Origin: Streptomyces justiciae
GTDB taxonomy: Bacteria; Actinomycetota; Actinomycetes; Streptomycetales; Streptomycetaceae
DNA length: 64,000 nucleotides
Reading direction: 5' to 3'
Assembly (NCBI RefSeq): GCF_015163075.1
Contig: NZ_JADDXU010000012.1
Location: 271,672 to 335,671 of the forward strand
Made by a program: the position numbers and the translations under genes. Positions 51,773-61,100 of this stretch are shown piece by piece (position 1 is the first letter of the stretch; every line of letters begins with the position of its first letter). Under the pieces are notes generated by a model, which worked only from the letters and a program-made list of their open reading frames with translations, was not told the origin of the DNA and did not search any database.

Positions 51773-52756
51773 ATGGAGACGAGCACCGAGGGCGCGGCGG
51801 AGGCCGCCGGCGGCGGGGTCGCGGACGTGGATCCGCCGGTCGTGGGCGAGCAGGCGGCGAGGGCACAGGACGTGACGGTCACGGCCGGGGCGCCCGTCGC
51901 GATAGCTCCGGCGTCGTTGTCGCCGTCGCGTGCGAGTGACTTCATGCAGTGTCCGTTGCTGTATCGGTTCCGGGTGATCGACCGGTTGCCGGAGAAGCCG
52001 AGTGAGGCGGCGACGCGGGGCACCTTGGTGCATGCGGTGCTGGAGCGGTTGTTCGACGCCCCGGCGGGCGAGCGGACGCCGCCGCGGGCGAAGTCGCTCA
52101 TCCCCGGCCAGTGGGACCGCTTGCGGGAGTCGCGGCCCGAGGTGGTGGAGCTGTTCGCGGACGATCCGGAGGGTGAGCGGCTGGCGCGGTGGCTCGGGGA
52201 GGCCGAGCAGCTGGTGGAGCGGTGGTTCAGTCTGGAGGATCCGACGCGGCTGGAGCCTGCCGAGCGGGAGTTGTTCGTCGAGGCGGAGCTGGAGTCGGGG
52301 CTGAGGCTGCGCGGGATCATCGACCGGGTGGACGTGGCGCCGACGGGTGAGGTGCGGATCGTCGACTACAAGACGGGCAAGGCGCCGCGGCCGGAGTACG
52401 CCGAGGGTGCGCTGTTCCAGATGAAGTTCTACGCGCTGGTGGTGTGGCGGCTGAAGCAGGTCGTGCCGCGGCGGTTGCAGCTGGTGTATCTCGGCAGTGG
52501 TGACGTGCTGACGTACGACCCCGTGGTGGCGGATCTGGAGCGGGTGGAGCGGAAGTTGCTGGCGCTGTGGGAGGCGATCCGGCTGGCGACGGAGACGGGC
52601 GACTGGCGTCCGCGGCCGACGAAGCTGTGCGGCTGGTGCGATCACCAGGCGCACTGTCCGGAGTTCGGCGGCACTCCCCCGCCGTATCCGTTGCCGGTGA
52701 CAGTGGCGGGCGCGGACACAGCCGGGGGTCCGGGGGCATCGCAGCCGCTGCGGTGA
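51773..52756 (+). CDS. RecB-family PD-(D/E)XK nuclease with probable Fe-S cluster
   Basis: A 327-residue stand-alone nuclease domain of the RecB/AddB/Cas4 type. Motifs are ATRGTLVHAVLERLF near 78 (His of motif I), GIIDRVDVAPTGEVRIVDYKTGK near 180-200 (Asp and Asp-x-Lys of the active site), and a terminal cysteine group CGWCDHQAHCPEF near 285-297. With the early Cys in FMQCPLLYRF near 60, the four cysteines fit the Fe-S staple of AddB and Cas4. No helicase, cas or add genes are adjacent. ATG 51773 starts where conserved coding character begins. Role likely DNA repair. Confidence 0.88.
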   Translation: METSTEGAAEAAGGGVADVDPPVVGEQAARAQDVTVTAGAPVAIAPASLSPSRASDFMQCPLLYRFRVIDRLPEKPSEAATRGTLVHAVLERLFDAPAGERTPPRAKSLIPGQWDRLRESRPEVVELFADDPEGERLARWLGEAEQLVERWFSLEDPTRLEPAERELFVEAELESGLRLRGIIDRVDVAPTGEVRIVDYKTGKAPRPEYAEGALFQMKFYALVVWRLKQVVPRRLQLVYLGSGDVLTYDPVVADLERVERKLLALWEAIRLATETGDWRPRPTKLCGWCDHQAHCPEFGGTPPPYPLPVTVAGADTAGGPGASQPLR

Positions 52757-52820
52757 GGGCGGCCGAGTCCGGCGGGGCGTCGCAGGGCAGAATGGGGCCG
52801 GACTAGCGAAGGAGTGTCAC

Positions 52821-53492
52821 GTGGCCATCCGCGTCCTACTGGTCGACGACCAGCCGCTGCTGCGTACCGGCTTCCGGATGATTCTGGAGGCGGAGCAGGA
52901 CATCGCTGTGGTCGGTGAGGCCGGGGACGGCCTCCAGGCGCTCGACCAGGTGCGGGCGTTGCAGCCCGACGTGGTTCTCATGGACATCCGTATGCCGCGG
53001 ATGGACGGCGTCGAGGCGACCCGGCAGATCACCGGGCCCGGGCGGGACGGTCCGGCGAAGGTGCTGGTGCTGACGACGTTCGATCTCGACGAGTACGTGG
53101 TGGAGGCGTTGCGGGCGGGGGCCAGCGGGTTCCTGCTGAAGGACGCACCGGCGAACGAGCTGGTGCAGGCGATCCGGGTGGTGGCCGCGGGTGAGGCGAT
53201 GCTCGCGCCGAGCATCACGCGCCGGCTGCTCGACAAGTACGCCACGCATCTGCCGTCGGGTGACGAGCCGGTGCCGGACACGCTGCACACGCTCACCGAC
53301 CGTGAGGTGGAGGTGCTGAAGCTGGTGGCGCGGGGGTTGTCGAACGCGGAGATCGCGGCCGATCTGTTCGTCAGTGAGACCACGGTGAAGACGCATGTGG
53401 GGCATGTGCTGACGAAGCTGGGGCTGCGGGACCGGGTGCAGGCGGCGGTGTACGCGTACGAGAGCGGGCTGGTGCGCCCCGGCGCGCAGTAG
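52821..53492 (+). CDS. NarL/FixJ-type response regulator
   Basis: A 223-residue regulator: receiver domain 1-120 with phospho-acceptor Asp55 (VVLMDIRMP), switch Thr in VLTTFD, and Lys in LLKDAP; LuxR-type helix-turn-helix at about 155-215 (LTDREVEVLKLVARGLSNAEIAADLFVSETTVKTHV). No histidine kinase is adjacent, so it is an orphan here. It begins 64 nt after the nuclease gene. Confidence 0.95.
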   Translation: MAIRVLLVDDQPLLRTGFRMILEAEQDIAVVGEAGDGLQALDQVRALQPDVVLMDIRMPRMDGVEATRQITGPGRDGPAKVLVLTTFDLDEYVVEALRAGASGFLLKDAPANELVQAIRVVAAGEAMLAPSITRRLLDKYATHLPSGDEPVPDTLHTLTDREVEVLKLVARGLSNAEIAADLFVSETTVKTHVGHVLTKLGLRDRVQAAVYAYESGLVRPGAQ

Positions 53493-53506
53493 CAGCACCA
53501 GGAATT

Positions 53507-53554
53507 GCAACACCAAGGGCGCCCCCTCCGAGGAAGGGGCGCCCTTGGTGTTGC
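53507..53554. terminator. strong bidirectional terminator
   Basis: A 19-bp perfectly paired stem (53507-53525 with 53536-53554) and 10-nt loop lies between the convergent response regulator and binding-protein genes. The left end reads GCAACACCAAGG and the right end CCTTGGTGTTGC. Confidence 0.9.
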
Positions 53555-53571
53555 CGGGGCCGGTCGGCCGG

Positions 53572-55149
53572 TCAGCCCTTGCTGATCTCCCAGAAGCGGA
53601 AGACGGTCGAGGCGTCGAGGCAGTACTCGAGGCCGTAGACGTTGTCGCGGACGACGGCGTACTGCTTGGCCTGCCACAGGGGCAGGACGGGGAGTTCGGC
53701 GGCGACGACGTCCTGGAGGTGGCCGTAGTCGTTGTCGGTGGCGGCGCGGTCGCTCTGGGCGGCGGTGCGCGGGATGAGCGTGTCGGTGATCGTGCTGTTG
53801 GTGTAGTTGTTGCTCAGCACGTTGCCCTCGCCGAAGAAGGGGGCGGTGAAGTTGTCGGCGTCCGGGTAGTCGGGGACCCAGCCCTTCACGTAGACGCCGT
53901 ACTTGCCCTTGGCTATGTCCTTCTCGTACTGGTCGTAGGCGACGGACTTGACGTCGGCGTCGAAGAGGCCGCTGTCGTTGAGCTGGTCGGCGATGGCCTT
54001 GAGTTCCTGGTCGGTGGAGGGGCCGTAGCGGGTGGGGGTGGACCAGAGGGTGAGCTTGACCTTGCCGGTGATGCCCTCGGTGTTGAGGGCGGCGGCGGCC
54101 TTGGCCTTGGAGGGGCGGGCGCCGTAGGTGTCGAAGAAGGCGGTGTTGTGGCCCGCGATGCCGGCCGGGATGATCGAGTAGAGCGAGGTAGCGGTGCCCT
54201 GGTAGACGTCGGCCATGAGGGCGTCGCGGTCCAGCAGGTAGGCGATGGCCTTGCGGACGCCGAGCTTTCCGGCGACGGGGTCGTCCATGTTGAAGACGAG
54301 GTGCTGGACCTCGGCGCTGGTGCCCTCGACGAGTTCGACGTCGGCGTCGGTGCCTGCGGCCTCGATGTCGGAGATGTCGTTCGCGCTGAGGCCCCGGTAG
54401 GCGATGTCGATCTTGTTGTCGGTGAGGTCCTGCTTGAGCTGGGCCTGGTCGACGCCGAACTTCAGGGTGACGCCGGAGTTCTTGATCTTGGCGGTGCCCT
54501 CGTAGTTCTCGTTGACGGAGAACACGGCCTCGCCGTCGTCGAACGAGTCCAGCTTGTAGGGGCCGGAGCCGACGGCCTCGCCGTCCTCGCGAAGCTTGCC
54601 GGCGTCGTACTGCCGGTGGTCGACGATGGAACCGGCGCCGGAGGCGATCTTGCTGGGGAAGGTGGCGTCGGGGGTGTTCAGCTGGAACACGACCGTCTTC
54701 TCGTCCGGCGTCTCGACCTTGTCGAGCATGGGGAACATGATCGCGGGGCCGGCGTCGTCGTTGATCTTCAGCATGCGGTCGAAGGAGAACTTGACGTCCT
54801 CCGAGGTGAGGTCGTCACCGTTGCTGAACTTCAGGCCGTCCTTCAGCGTGCACTTGTAGACCTTGGTCTCGGTGTCGCTGAACCCGCAGCTCTCGGCGGC
54901 TTCCGGTACCGGCTCGGTGCCGCCCTTGGGGAAGCTGAGCAGCGACTGGAAGACGTTGTTGAACAGCAGCCACGAGCCGGGGTCGTAGCCGGAGGCCGGG
55001 TCGGTGGCCAGGACGTCGTCGGACATCCCCATCACCACGGTGGAGCCACCGCTGCCGGATTCCCCGTTCTCCGAGCCGCAGCCGGTCAACAGGCCGGAGG
55101 CCAGCCCCGCCATGATCGGCAGGACCGGCCACTGGTTGCGCATGTTCAC
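53572..55149 (-). CDS. peptide/nickel-type ABC transporter binding lipoprotein
   Basis: A 525-residue family 5 extracellular solute-binding protein. The signal peptide ends in a lipobox LLTGC (near residue 24), followed by a Gly/Ser linker. Family sequence includes FQSLLSFPKGGTEPVPEAAESC near 77, YKCTLKDGLKFSNGDDLTSEDVKFSFDRML near 105 and NFTAPFFGEGNVLSNNY near 440. GTG 55149 is better spaced from AAGG than ATG 55143. It lies 68 nt downstream of a paralogous binding protein; no permease or ATPase gene is in the window. Confidence 0.92.
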   Translation of the reverse strand: MNMRNQWPVLPIMAGLASGLLTGCGSENGESGSGGSTVVMGMSDDVLATDPASGYDPGSWLLFNNVFQSLLSFPKGGTEPVPEAAESCGFSDTETKVYKCTLKDGLKFSNGDDLTSEDVKFSFDRMLKINDDAGPAIMFPMLDKVETPDEKTVVFQLNTPDATFPSKIASGAGSIVDHRQYDAGKLREDGEAVGSGPYKLDSFDDGEAVFSVNENYEGTAKIKNSGVTLKFGVDQAQLKQDLTDNKIDIAYRGLSANDISDIEAAGTDADVELVEGTSAEVQHLVFNMDDPVAGKLGVRKAIAYLLDRDALMADVYQGTATSLYSIIPAGIAGHNTAFFDTYGARPSKAKAAAALNTEGITGKVKLTLWSTPTRYGPSTDQELKAIADQLNDSGLFDADVKSVAYDQYEKDIAKGKYGVYVKGWVPDYPDADNFTAPFFGEGNVLSNNYTNSTITDTLIPRTAAQSDRAATDNDYGHLQDVVAAELPVLPLWQAKQYAVVRDNVYGLEYCLDASTVFRFWEISKG

Positions 55150-55217
55150 GTGCGAGTGCCTTGTCGTCGGGTGTCGAATCCCGGGGCCGGCCGTCCCGGG
55201 CCCCGGGCAGGGGACGA

Positions 55218-56822
55218 TCAGCCGCTCACGCCACGGCCGAGCTCCCACAGCTGAAGGGTGGAGGAGGAGTTGAGGGCGTAGGCGGTGCCGGTGATGTCGT
55301 CACGGGCGGCGACGTACTGCTTGCCCTGCCACAGCGGCAGCACCGGGACGTCGTCGGCGACGATGTCCTGGATGTCGGTGAGGCTGGTGGAGGCGGACAG
55401 CCGGTCGGCCTGGCGGCGGGACTCCGGGATCAGGGTGTTGCGGATCTCGCTGTTGGCGTAGGGCGAGCCGAGGAAGTTGCCCTTGTCGAGGAACGGCGCG
55501 AGGTAGTTGTCGGCGTCGGGGAAGTCCGGGAACCAGCCCATGCCGTAGACGTCGTACGCGCCCTTCTGCTCGGCGGGGCGGAAGGTCTTCCAGAGTTCGC
55601 CCTTGATGCTGACGTCGAACAGGCCGGAGTCGTTGAGCTGCTGCTGGAGCTGCTCGAACTCCTTCTTGGTGGCCGAGCCGTAGTGGTCGGTGGTGTAGTG
55701 CAGGGTCAGCTTGACCGGCGTGGTGATGTTGGCCCTGTTCAGGAGGGCCGCGGCCTTGGTCTTGCTGGGGTCGCCGTACTTGTTGAAGAACGAGTTGGAG
55801 TGGCCGATGATGCTCGCCGGCACCAGCGAGAACAGCGGTTCGGCCTCGGAGCCGTAGACCTTGGAGACGAGTTCGCTGCGGTTGATGACCTGGGCCATCG
55901 CCTGGCGCACGGCCTTGGTCTTGACCGTGGGGGCGTCGGTGTTGAAGGCCAGGTAGCGGATCTCCAGGCCGGGCATCTCGACGAGGTCGACATCGCTGTC
56001 GGGGGACGCGGAGAGTTTCTCGATCTGCTCGGGCGACATGGTGCGGGACATGACGTCGATGTCACCGTCGTCGATGGCGGTGCCCATGGCGTCGGCGTCC
56101 GCGAAGGTGCGCAGTTCGACCTTGTCGTTGTTCACCTTCAGCGTCCCCTTGTAGTTGGGGTTCTTGGTGAACACGGCGCTGACGAGCTCGTCGTCCTTGA
56201 CCTCGGCGGACATGGTGTACGGGCCGGAGCCGTCGACGTCGAAGCCCTCGCGCAGGGTCTTGGGCTGGTAGTCGTCGGGGTTGAGGATGCCGGCGACGGG
56301 TGTCGAGAGCTTGTACGGGAAGGTGGCGTCGGCCGTCTTGAGGTGGAAGATCACCTCGCGGTCGCCCTGGGTCTCGACGGTGTCGATGGTGGAGAGCAGG
56401 CCGACCGGGCCGCCCTCGGCGTTGATGTTCCGCGCGCGGTCGATGGAGTACTTGACGTCCTGCGCGGTGACGGCGTCGCCGTTGGCGAACTTCAGGCCCG
56501 GGCGCAGCTTGCAGGCGTAGCGCTCGTTGCCGGTGTCGGTGAAGCCGCAGCTCTCGGCGGCCTCGGGCACGGGCTCGCCCTCGCCGCGCGGCTGGATCAT
56601 CAGGGTCTGCACGGTCTGGCGCAGGATGTTCCAGATGCCGGCGTCGTAGGCGTAGGCCGGGTCGAGGGGCGCGGGGGCGTCCTTCGAGGCAGTGACCGCG
56701 TCCGTGGTGCCGACGACTATCGCGTCTCCGCCGCCGCTGCCGCCGTCGGACCCGCCGCAGGCGGCGAGGACCGGCGCGAGCAGACCGATCACGGCCGGCA
56801 GCACCAAAGTCTTGCGGTTCAT
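55218..56822 (-). CDS. second peptide-type ABC transporter binding lipoprotein
   Basis: A 534-residue paralogue of the preceding protein. MNRKTLVLPAVIGLLAPVLAAC is a lipoprotein signal peptide with lipidation at Cys22, followed by a Gly-rich linker. It shares the AAESCGF, KYSIDRARN-type and ADNYLAPFLDKGNFLGSPY features of family 5 receptors. ATG 56822 has TGGAGAA 8 nt upstream. First gene of a two-gene leftward unit with the other receptor; the transporter core must be encoded elsewhere. Confidence 0.92.
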   Translation of the reverse strand: MNRKTLVLPAVIGLLAPVLAACGGSDGGSGGGDAIVVGTTDAVTASKDAPAPLDPAYAYDAGIWNILRQTVQTLMIQPRGEGEPVPEAAESCGFTDTGNERYACKLRPGLKFANGDAVTAQDVKYSIDRARNINAEGGPVGLLSTIDTVETQGDREVIFHLKTADATFPYKLSTPVAGILNPDDYQPKTLREGFDVDGSGPYTMSAEVKDDELVSAVFTKNPNYKGTLKVNNDKVELRTFADADAMGTAIDDGDIDVMSRTMSPEQIEKLSASPDSDVDLVEMPGLEIRYLAFNTDAPTVKTKAVRQAMAQVINRSELVSKVYGSEAEPLFSLVPASIIGHSNSFFNKYGDPSKTKAAALLNRANITTPVKLTLHYTTDHYGSATKKEFEQLQQQLNDSGLFDVSIKGELWKTFRPAEQKGAYDVYGMGWFPDFPDADNYLAPFLDKGNFLGSPYANSEIRNTLIPESRRQADRLSASTSLTDIQDIVADDVPVLPLWQGKQYVAARDDITGTAYALNSSSTLQLWELGRGVSG

Positions 56823-57243
56823 GCTCGAGTTTCTCCAGAGCTGTCGAGTCCGTGTATCCGGCATGCATGGGTGGTGCGGCGGATCCACGGGGGGTGCGGT
56901 GATGTTCTCGCGACGAGATTAGTCCGCGCCCGCAGAGGGGTTCGCAGGCACCGGAGTTGAGGTGCCATCACGGAGCGAAACCGGGTGCGGACACACCGAA
57001 AACCCGACAGGGGAAGGATTAGTGCAGGTTTCCATCAATCGGGACACAAGGGCACGGCAGAACCCCCTCATTGCGGGCCACAGGCACAGGCCGCGCTACC
57101 TGTCGACCTCCTGTGAAGTGGGGAACGTCACATGCTCAACAAGGTGTACGGACACCGGAATTCGGCCATCCATCAAGATTCGAATTCCTTTGCGCGCGGT
57201 CCGGAAATGCTTCCGTTATCCGCGATGCACGCTGGGTGAACGC
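56823..57243. other. 421-bp intergenic region upstream of the binding-protein pair
   Basis: Contains the leftward promoter of the two receptor genes. A 13-bp dyad TCTCGCGACGAGA (56906-56918) and a 6-bp hairpin (GGCACC/GGTGCC, 56947-56966) are present; neither matches a site I recognise. The part from 57000 to 57240 is less GC-rich than its surroundings. No coding sequence or RNA gene is apparent. Confidence 0.55.
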
Positions 57244-57945
57244 TCAGCGCATTTCCGTCATCAGGCCGCGCAGAAATGCCAGGTCGACCTCCTCGAGCGA
57301 GGTGACGACGGTGCGCCGGGCGGCGGGGGCGATGGGCGCGACGGACGGCACGGCCACGACGTGACAGCCCGCGGCCTCGGCGGCGGCGACGCCGGTGGCG
57401 GTGTCCTCGACGACGGCGCATCTGGCCGGATCGACGCCGAGTCCCGCGGCGGCGAAGAGGTAGGGGTCGGGGTGCGGCTTGGTGCGTGCCACCTCGTCGC
57501 CGGCGACGGTGAGGGCGAAGTGCTGGGGTCCGAGGGAGGTGAGCACTCGGTCGATGATGCGCCGGTGGGAGGCGGAGACCAGGGCGGTGGGGATCTCGTA
57601 CTCGGAGAGTTCGGCCAGCAGCCGCAGGGCGCCCGGCATCAGCGGCAGGGCGCGGCCGATGCGGTCCTCGAAGCCCTCGTTGAGCAGCACGGTGAGTTCG
57701 GGGAGGGTGATGTCGGCGCCTGTGGCCTCGATCAGGAACCCCGCGCTGCGGGTCATGGGACCGCCGACCACGACATGGCGCCAGGAGTCGTCGAGGGTGT
57801 GGCCGAGTCCGGCGAAGATCTCCACCTCGACGTCCCACCAGAAGCCCTCGGTGTCCACCAAGGTGCCGTCCATGTCGAGAAGCACGGCCTGCAGGGCTGA
57901 GCCTTCGGCCGTACGGGTTCCGAGCGCGGGGACCGTACTGGTCAT
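57244..57945 (-). CDS. HAD-family phosphatase (beta-phosphoglucomutase/Gph-like)
   Basis: A 233-residue HAD hydrolase: motif I LLDMDGTLVDTEGFWWD near 22 (nucleophile Asp in DMDGT), motif II LVSASHRR near 122, Lys in VARTKPHPDPYLFAAAGLG near 153, and the acidic motif CAVVEDTATGVAAAEAAG near 175. The helical cap is inserted after motif I, as in sugar-phosphate phosphatases and mutases. It lies downstream of metH, separated by a strong terminator, so is probably independently transcribed. Substrate unknown. Confidence 0.93.
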   Translation of the reverse strand: MTSTVPALGTRTAEGSALQAVLLDMDGTLVDTEGFWWDVEVEIFAGLGHTLDDSWRHVVVGGPMTRSAGFLIEATGADITLPELTVLLNEGFEDRIGRALPLMPGALRLLAELSEYEIPTALVSASHRRIIDRVLTSLGPQHFALTVAGDEVARTKPHPDPYLFAAAGLGVDPARCAVVEDTATGVAAAEAAGCHVVAVPSVAPIAPAARRTVVTSLEEVDLAFLRGLMTEMR

Positions 57946-57971
57946 CTAGGCGCACCTCCTTGAGGGACGAT

Positions 57972-58002
57972 CAGGCCGGTTCCCATGGAGGGAACCGGCC
58001 TG
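57972..58002 (-). terminator. terminator between metH and the HAD gene
   Basis: CAGGCCGGTTCCC (57972-57984) and GGGAACCGGCCTG (57990-58002) form a perfect 13-bp stem with a 5-nt loop. Confidence 0.85.
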
Positions 58003-58129
58003 CGATGGACCGTCCAGTGTACGGCTGTCCCGGAGGATGCGCCTCGTTTAATCGACGTGGTCCGGGGCACACCTCAAGTACCGCCGGGGGCCGTCTTGAG
58101 CTGCGCTTATGTGCCTGTGCGGCACCTTT

Positions 58130-61100
58130 CTAGCGGGCGTTGAAGTACTTCGCCTCCGGGTGGTGGATCACGATCGCGTCGGTGGACTGCTCGGGGTGCA
58201 GCTGGAACTCCTCGGACAGGTGGACGCCGATGCGCTCCGGCTGGAGCAGGTCGGCGATCTTGGCGCGGTCCTCCAGGTTGGGGCAGGCGCCGTAGCCGAG
58301 GGAGAAGCGCGCGCCGCGGTACTTCAGGGCGAACATGTCCTCGATGTCGCTGGGGTCCTCACCGGCGAAGCCGAGTTCCGAACGCACGCGCGCGTGCCAG
58401 TACTCGGCGAGCGCCTCGGCCAACTGGACGGACAGGCCGTGCAGTTCGAGGTAGTCGCGGTAGGCGTTGGCCTCGAAGAGCTTGGCGGTCTGCTCGCCGA
58501 TGCGGGAGCCGACGGTGACGACCTGAAGGCCGACGACGTCGGTCTCCCCCGACTCCTCCGGGCGGAAGAAGTCGGCGAGGCACAGGCGGCGGCCGCGGCG
58601 CTGGCGCGGGAAGGTGAAGCGGGTGCGCTCGTTGCCCTGGTCGTCGAGGATGATCAGGTCGTCGTCCTTGGAGACGCACGGGAAGTAGCCGTAGACCACG
58701 GCCGCTTCGAGGAGGTTCTCCGTCTGGAGCCGGTCGAGCAGCCCGCGCAGCCGGGGCCGGCCCTCGGTCTCGACGAGTTCCTCGTACGTCGGACCGTCGC
58801 CGGTGCGCGCCTGCTTCAGGCCCCACTGGCCCTTGAAGAGGGCGCCCTCGTCGAGCCAGGAGGCGTACTCCTTGAGCTGGATGCCCTTGATGACGCGGGT
58901 GTCCCAGAACGGCGGCGTGGGGACAGGGTTGTCGGTGGCGACATCGGAGCGTCCCCCTTCCTCGGGGCGCTCCTCGACGGCCACGGCGGCGCCGGCGCGC
59001 ACCCGGCGCTGCTTGAGCTCGGGCAGGGCCGCACCGGGGACGCCACGCTTGACGCCGATGAGGGCGTCCATGAGGCGCAGGCCCTCGAACGCGTCGCGGG
59101 CGTAGCGGACTTCGCCCTGGTAGATCTCGTGCAGATCCTGCTCGACATAGGCCCGGGTCAGAGCGGCGCCGCCGAGGATGACCGGGTAATCGGCGGCCAT
59201 GCCACGGGAGTTGAGCTCCTCCAGGTTCTCCTTCATGATCACCGTGGACTTCACCAGCAGCCCGGACATCCCGATCACATCGGCCTTGTGCTCCTCGGCC
59301 GCCTCCAGGATCGCCGAGACCGGCTGCTTGATACCGAGGTTGACCACGTTGTAGCCGTTGTTGGACAAGATGATGTCCACCAGGTTCTTGCCGATGTCGT
59401 GGACGTCGCCTCGGACGGTGGCCAGCACGATGGTGCCCTTGCCTTCGGCGTCGGACTTCTCCATGTGCGGTTCGAGGTAGGCGACGGCCGACTTCATCAC
59501 CTCGGCGGACTGGAGCACGAACGGCAGCTGCATCTGGCCGGAGCCGAACAGCTCACCGACGACCTTCATGCCGTCCAGCAGCGTGTTGTTGACGATGTCC
59601 AGGGCGGAAGTGGTCTCCAGCGCCTGATCGAGGTCGGCCTCCAGGCCGTTCTTCTCGCCGTCGATGATGCGCCGCTTGAGACGCTCCTCCAGCGGCAGCG
59701 CGGCCAGTTCCTCGGCCTTGCCCGCCTTCAACGACTTCGCGGTGGCGCCCTCGAACAGGGCCATCAGCTTCTGGAGGGGGTCGTAGCCCTCGGCGCGACG
59801 GTCGTAGATGAGGTCGAGGGCCGTCTGCACCTCTTCCTCGCTGAACCGGGCGATCGGCAGGATCTTCGAGGCGTGCACGATCGCCGAGTCCAGGCCCGCC
59901 TTGACGCACTCGTCGAGGAAGACGGAGTTGAGCAGGATGCGGGCGGCCGGGTTCAGGCCGAAGGAGATGTTCGACAACCCCAGCGTGGTCTGCACGTCCG
60001 GGTGGCGGCGCTTGAGCTCGCGGATCGCCTCGATCGTGGCGATGCCGTCGCCCCGGGACTCCTCCTGACCGGTGCAGATGGTGAAGGTCAGGGTGTCGAT
60101 GAGGATGTCCGACTCATGGATGCCCCAGTTGCCGGTCAGGTCTTCGATCAGCCGCTCGGCGATCTCGACCTTCTTCTCCGGCGTGCGGGCCTGGCCCTCC
60201 TCGTCGATGGTCAGCGCGATCAGCGCCGCCCCGTGCTCCTGCGCGAGCTTGGTGACCTTCGCGAAGCGGGACTCGGGGCCGTCGCCGTCCTCGTAGTTGA
60301 CGGAGTTGATGACCGCACGCCCGCCGAGCTTCTCCAGGCCGGCCTGGATGACGTCGACCTCGGTGGAGTCCAGCACGATCGGCAGCGTGGACGCGGTCGC
60401 GAACCGTCCCGCCAGTTCCTCCATGTCCGCCACGCCGTCGCGGCCGACGTAGTCCACGCACAGGTCCAGCATGTGCGCGCCCTCGCGGATCTGGTCCCGG
60501 GCCATCTCCACACAGTCGTCCCAGCGGCCCTCCAGCATGGCCTCACGGAACTTCTTCGACCCGTTGGCGTTGGTGCGCTCACCGATCGCCAGGTAGGAGG
60601 TGTCCTGGCGGAACGGGACGGTCTGGTAGAGGGAGGCGGCGCCCGGCTCGGGGCGCGGGTGGCGCTCGGCGGGGGTGAGGTCGCGGACGCGTTCGACGAC
60701 CTGGCGCAGGTGCTCGGGCGTCGTACCGCAGCAGCCGCCGATCAGCGACAGGCCGTAGTCGCGTACGAAGTTCTCCTGGGCGTCGGCCAGGCCCTCGGGG
60801 TCGAGGGGGAAGTGCGCGCCGTCCTTGGTGAGGATGGGCAGGCCCGCGTTCGGCATGCACAGCAGCGGGATGCGGGAGTGCCGGGTGAGATAGCGCAGGT
60901 GCTCGCTCATCTCCGCCGGGCCGGTGGAACAGTTCAGGCCGATCATGTCGATGCCGAGCGGTTCCAGCGCGGTCAGCGCGGCGCCGATCTCGGAGCCCAG
61001 GAGCATGGTGCCGGTCGTTTCGAAGGCCATGGAGACCACGAGGGGGACGTCGGCGCCGGTGACGTCCATGGCGCGGCGGGCGCCGAGGACGGAGGCCTTG

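Noticed and set aside
56906..56918. Short dyad TCTCGCGACGAGA as an operator for the receptor genes
   Set aside because: Only 5-bp arms, no second copy and no adjacent regulator; could easily be chance at this GC content.
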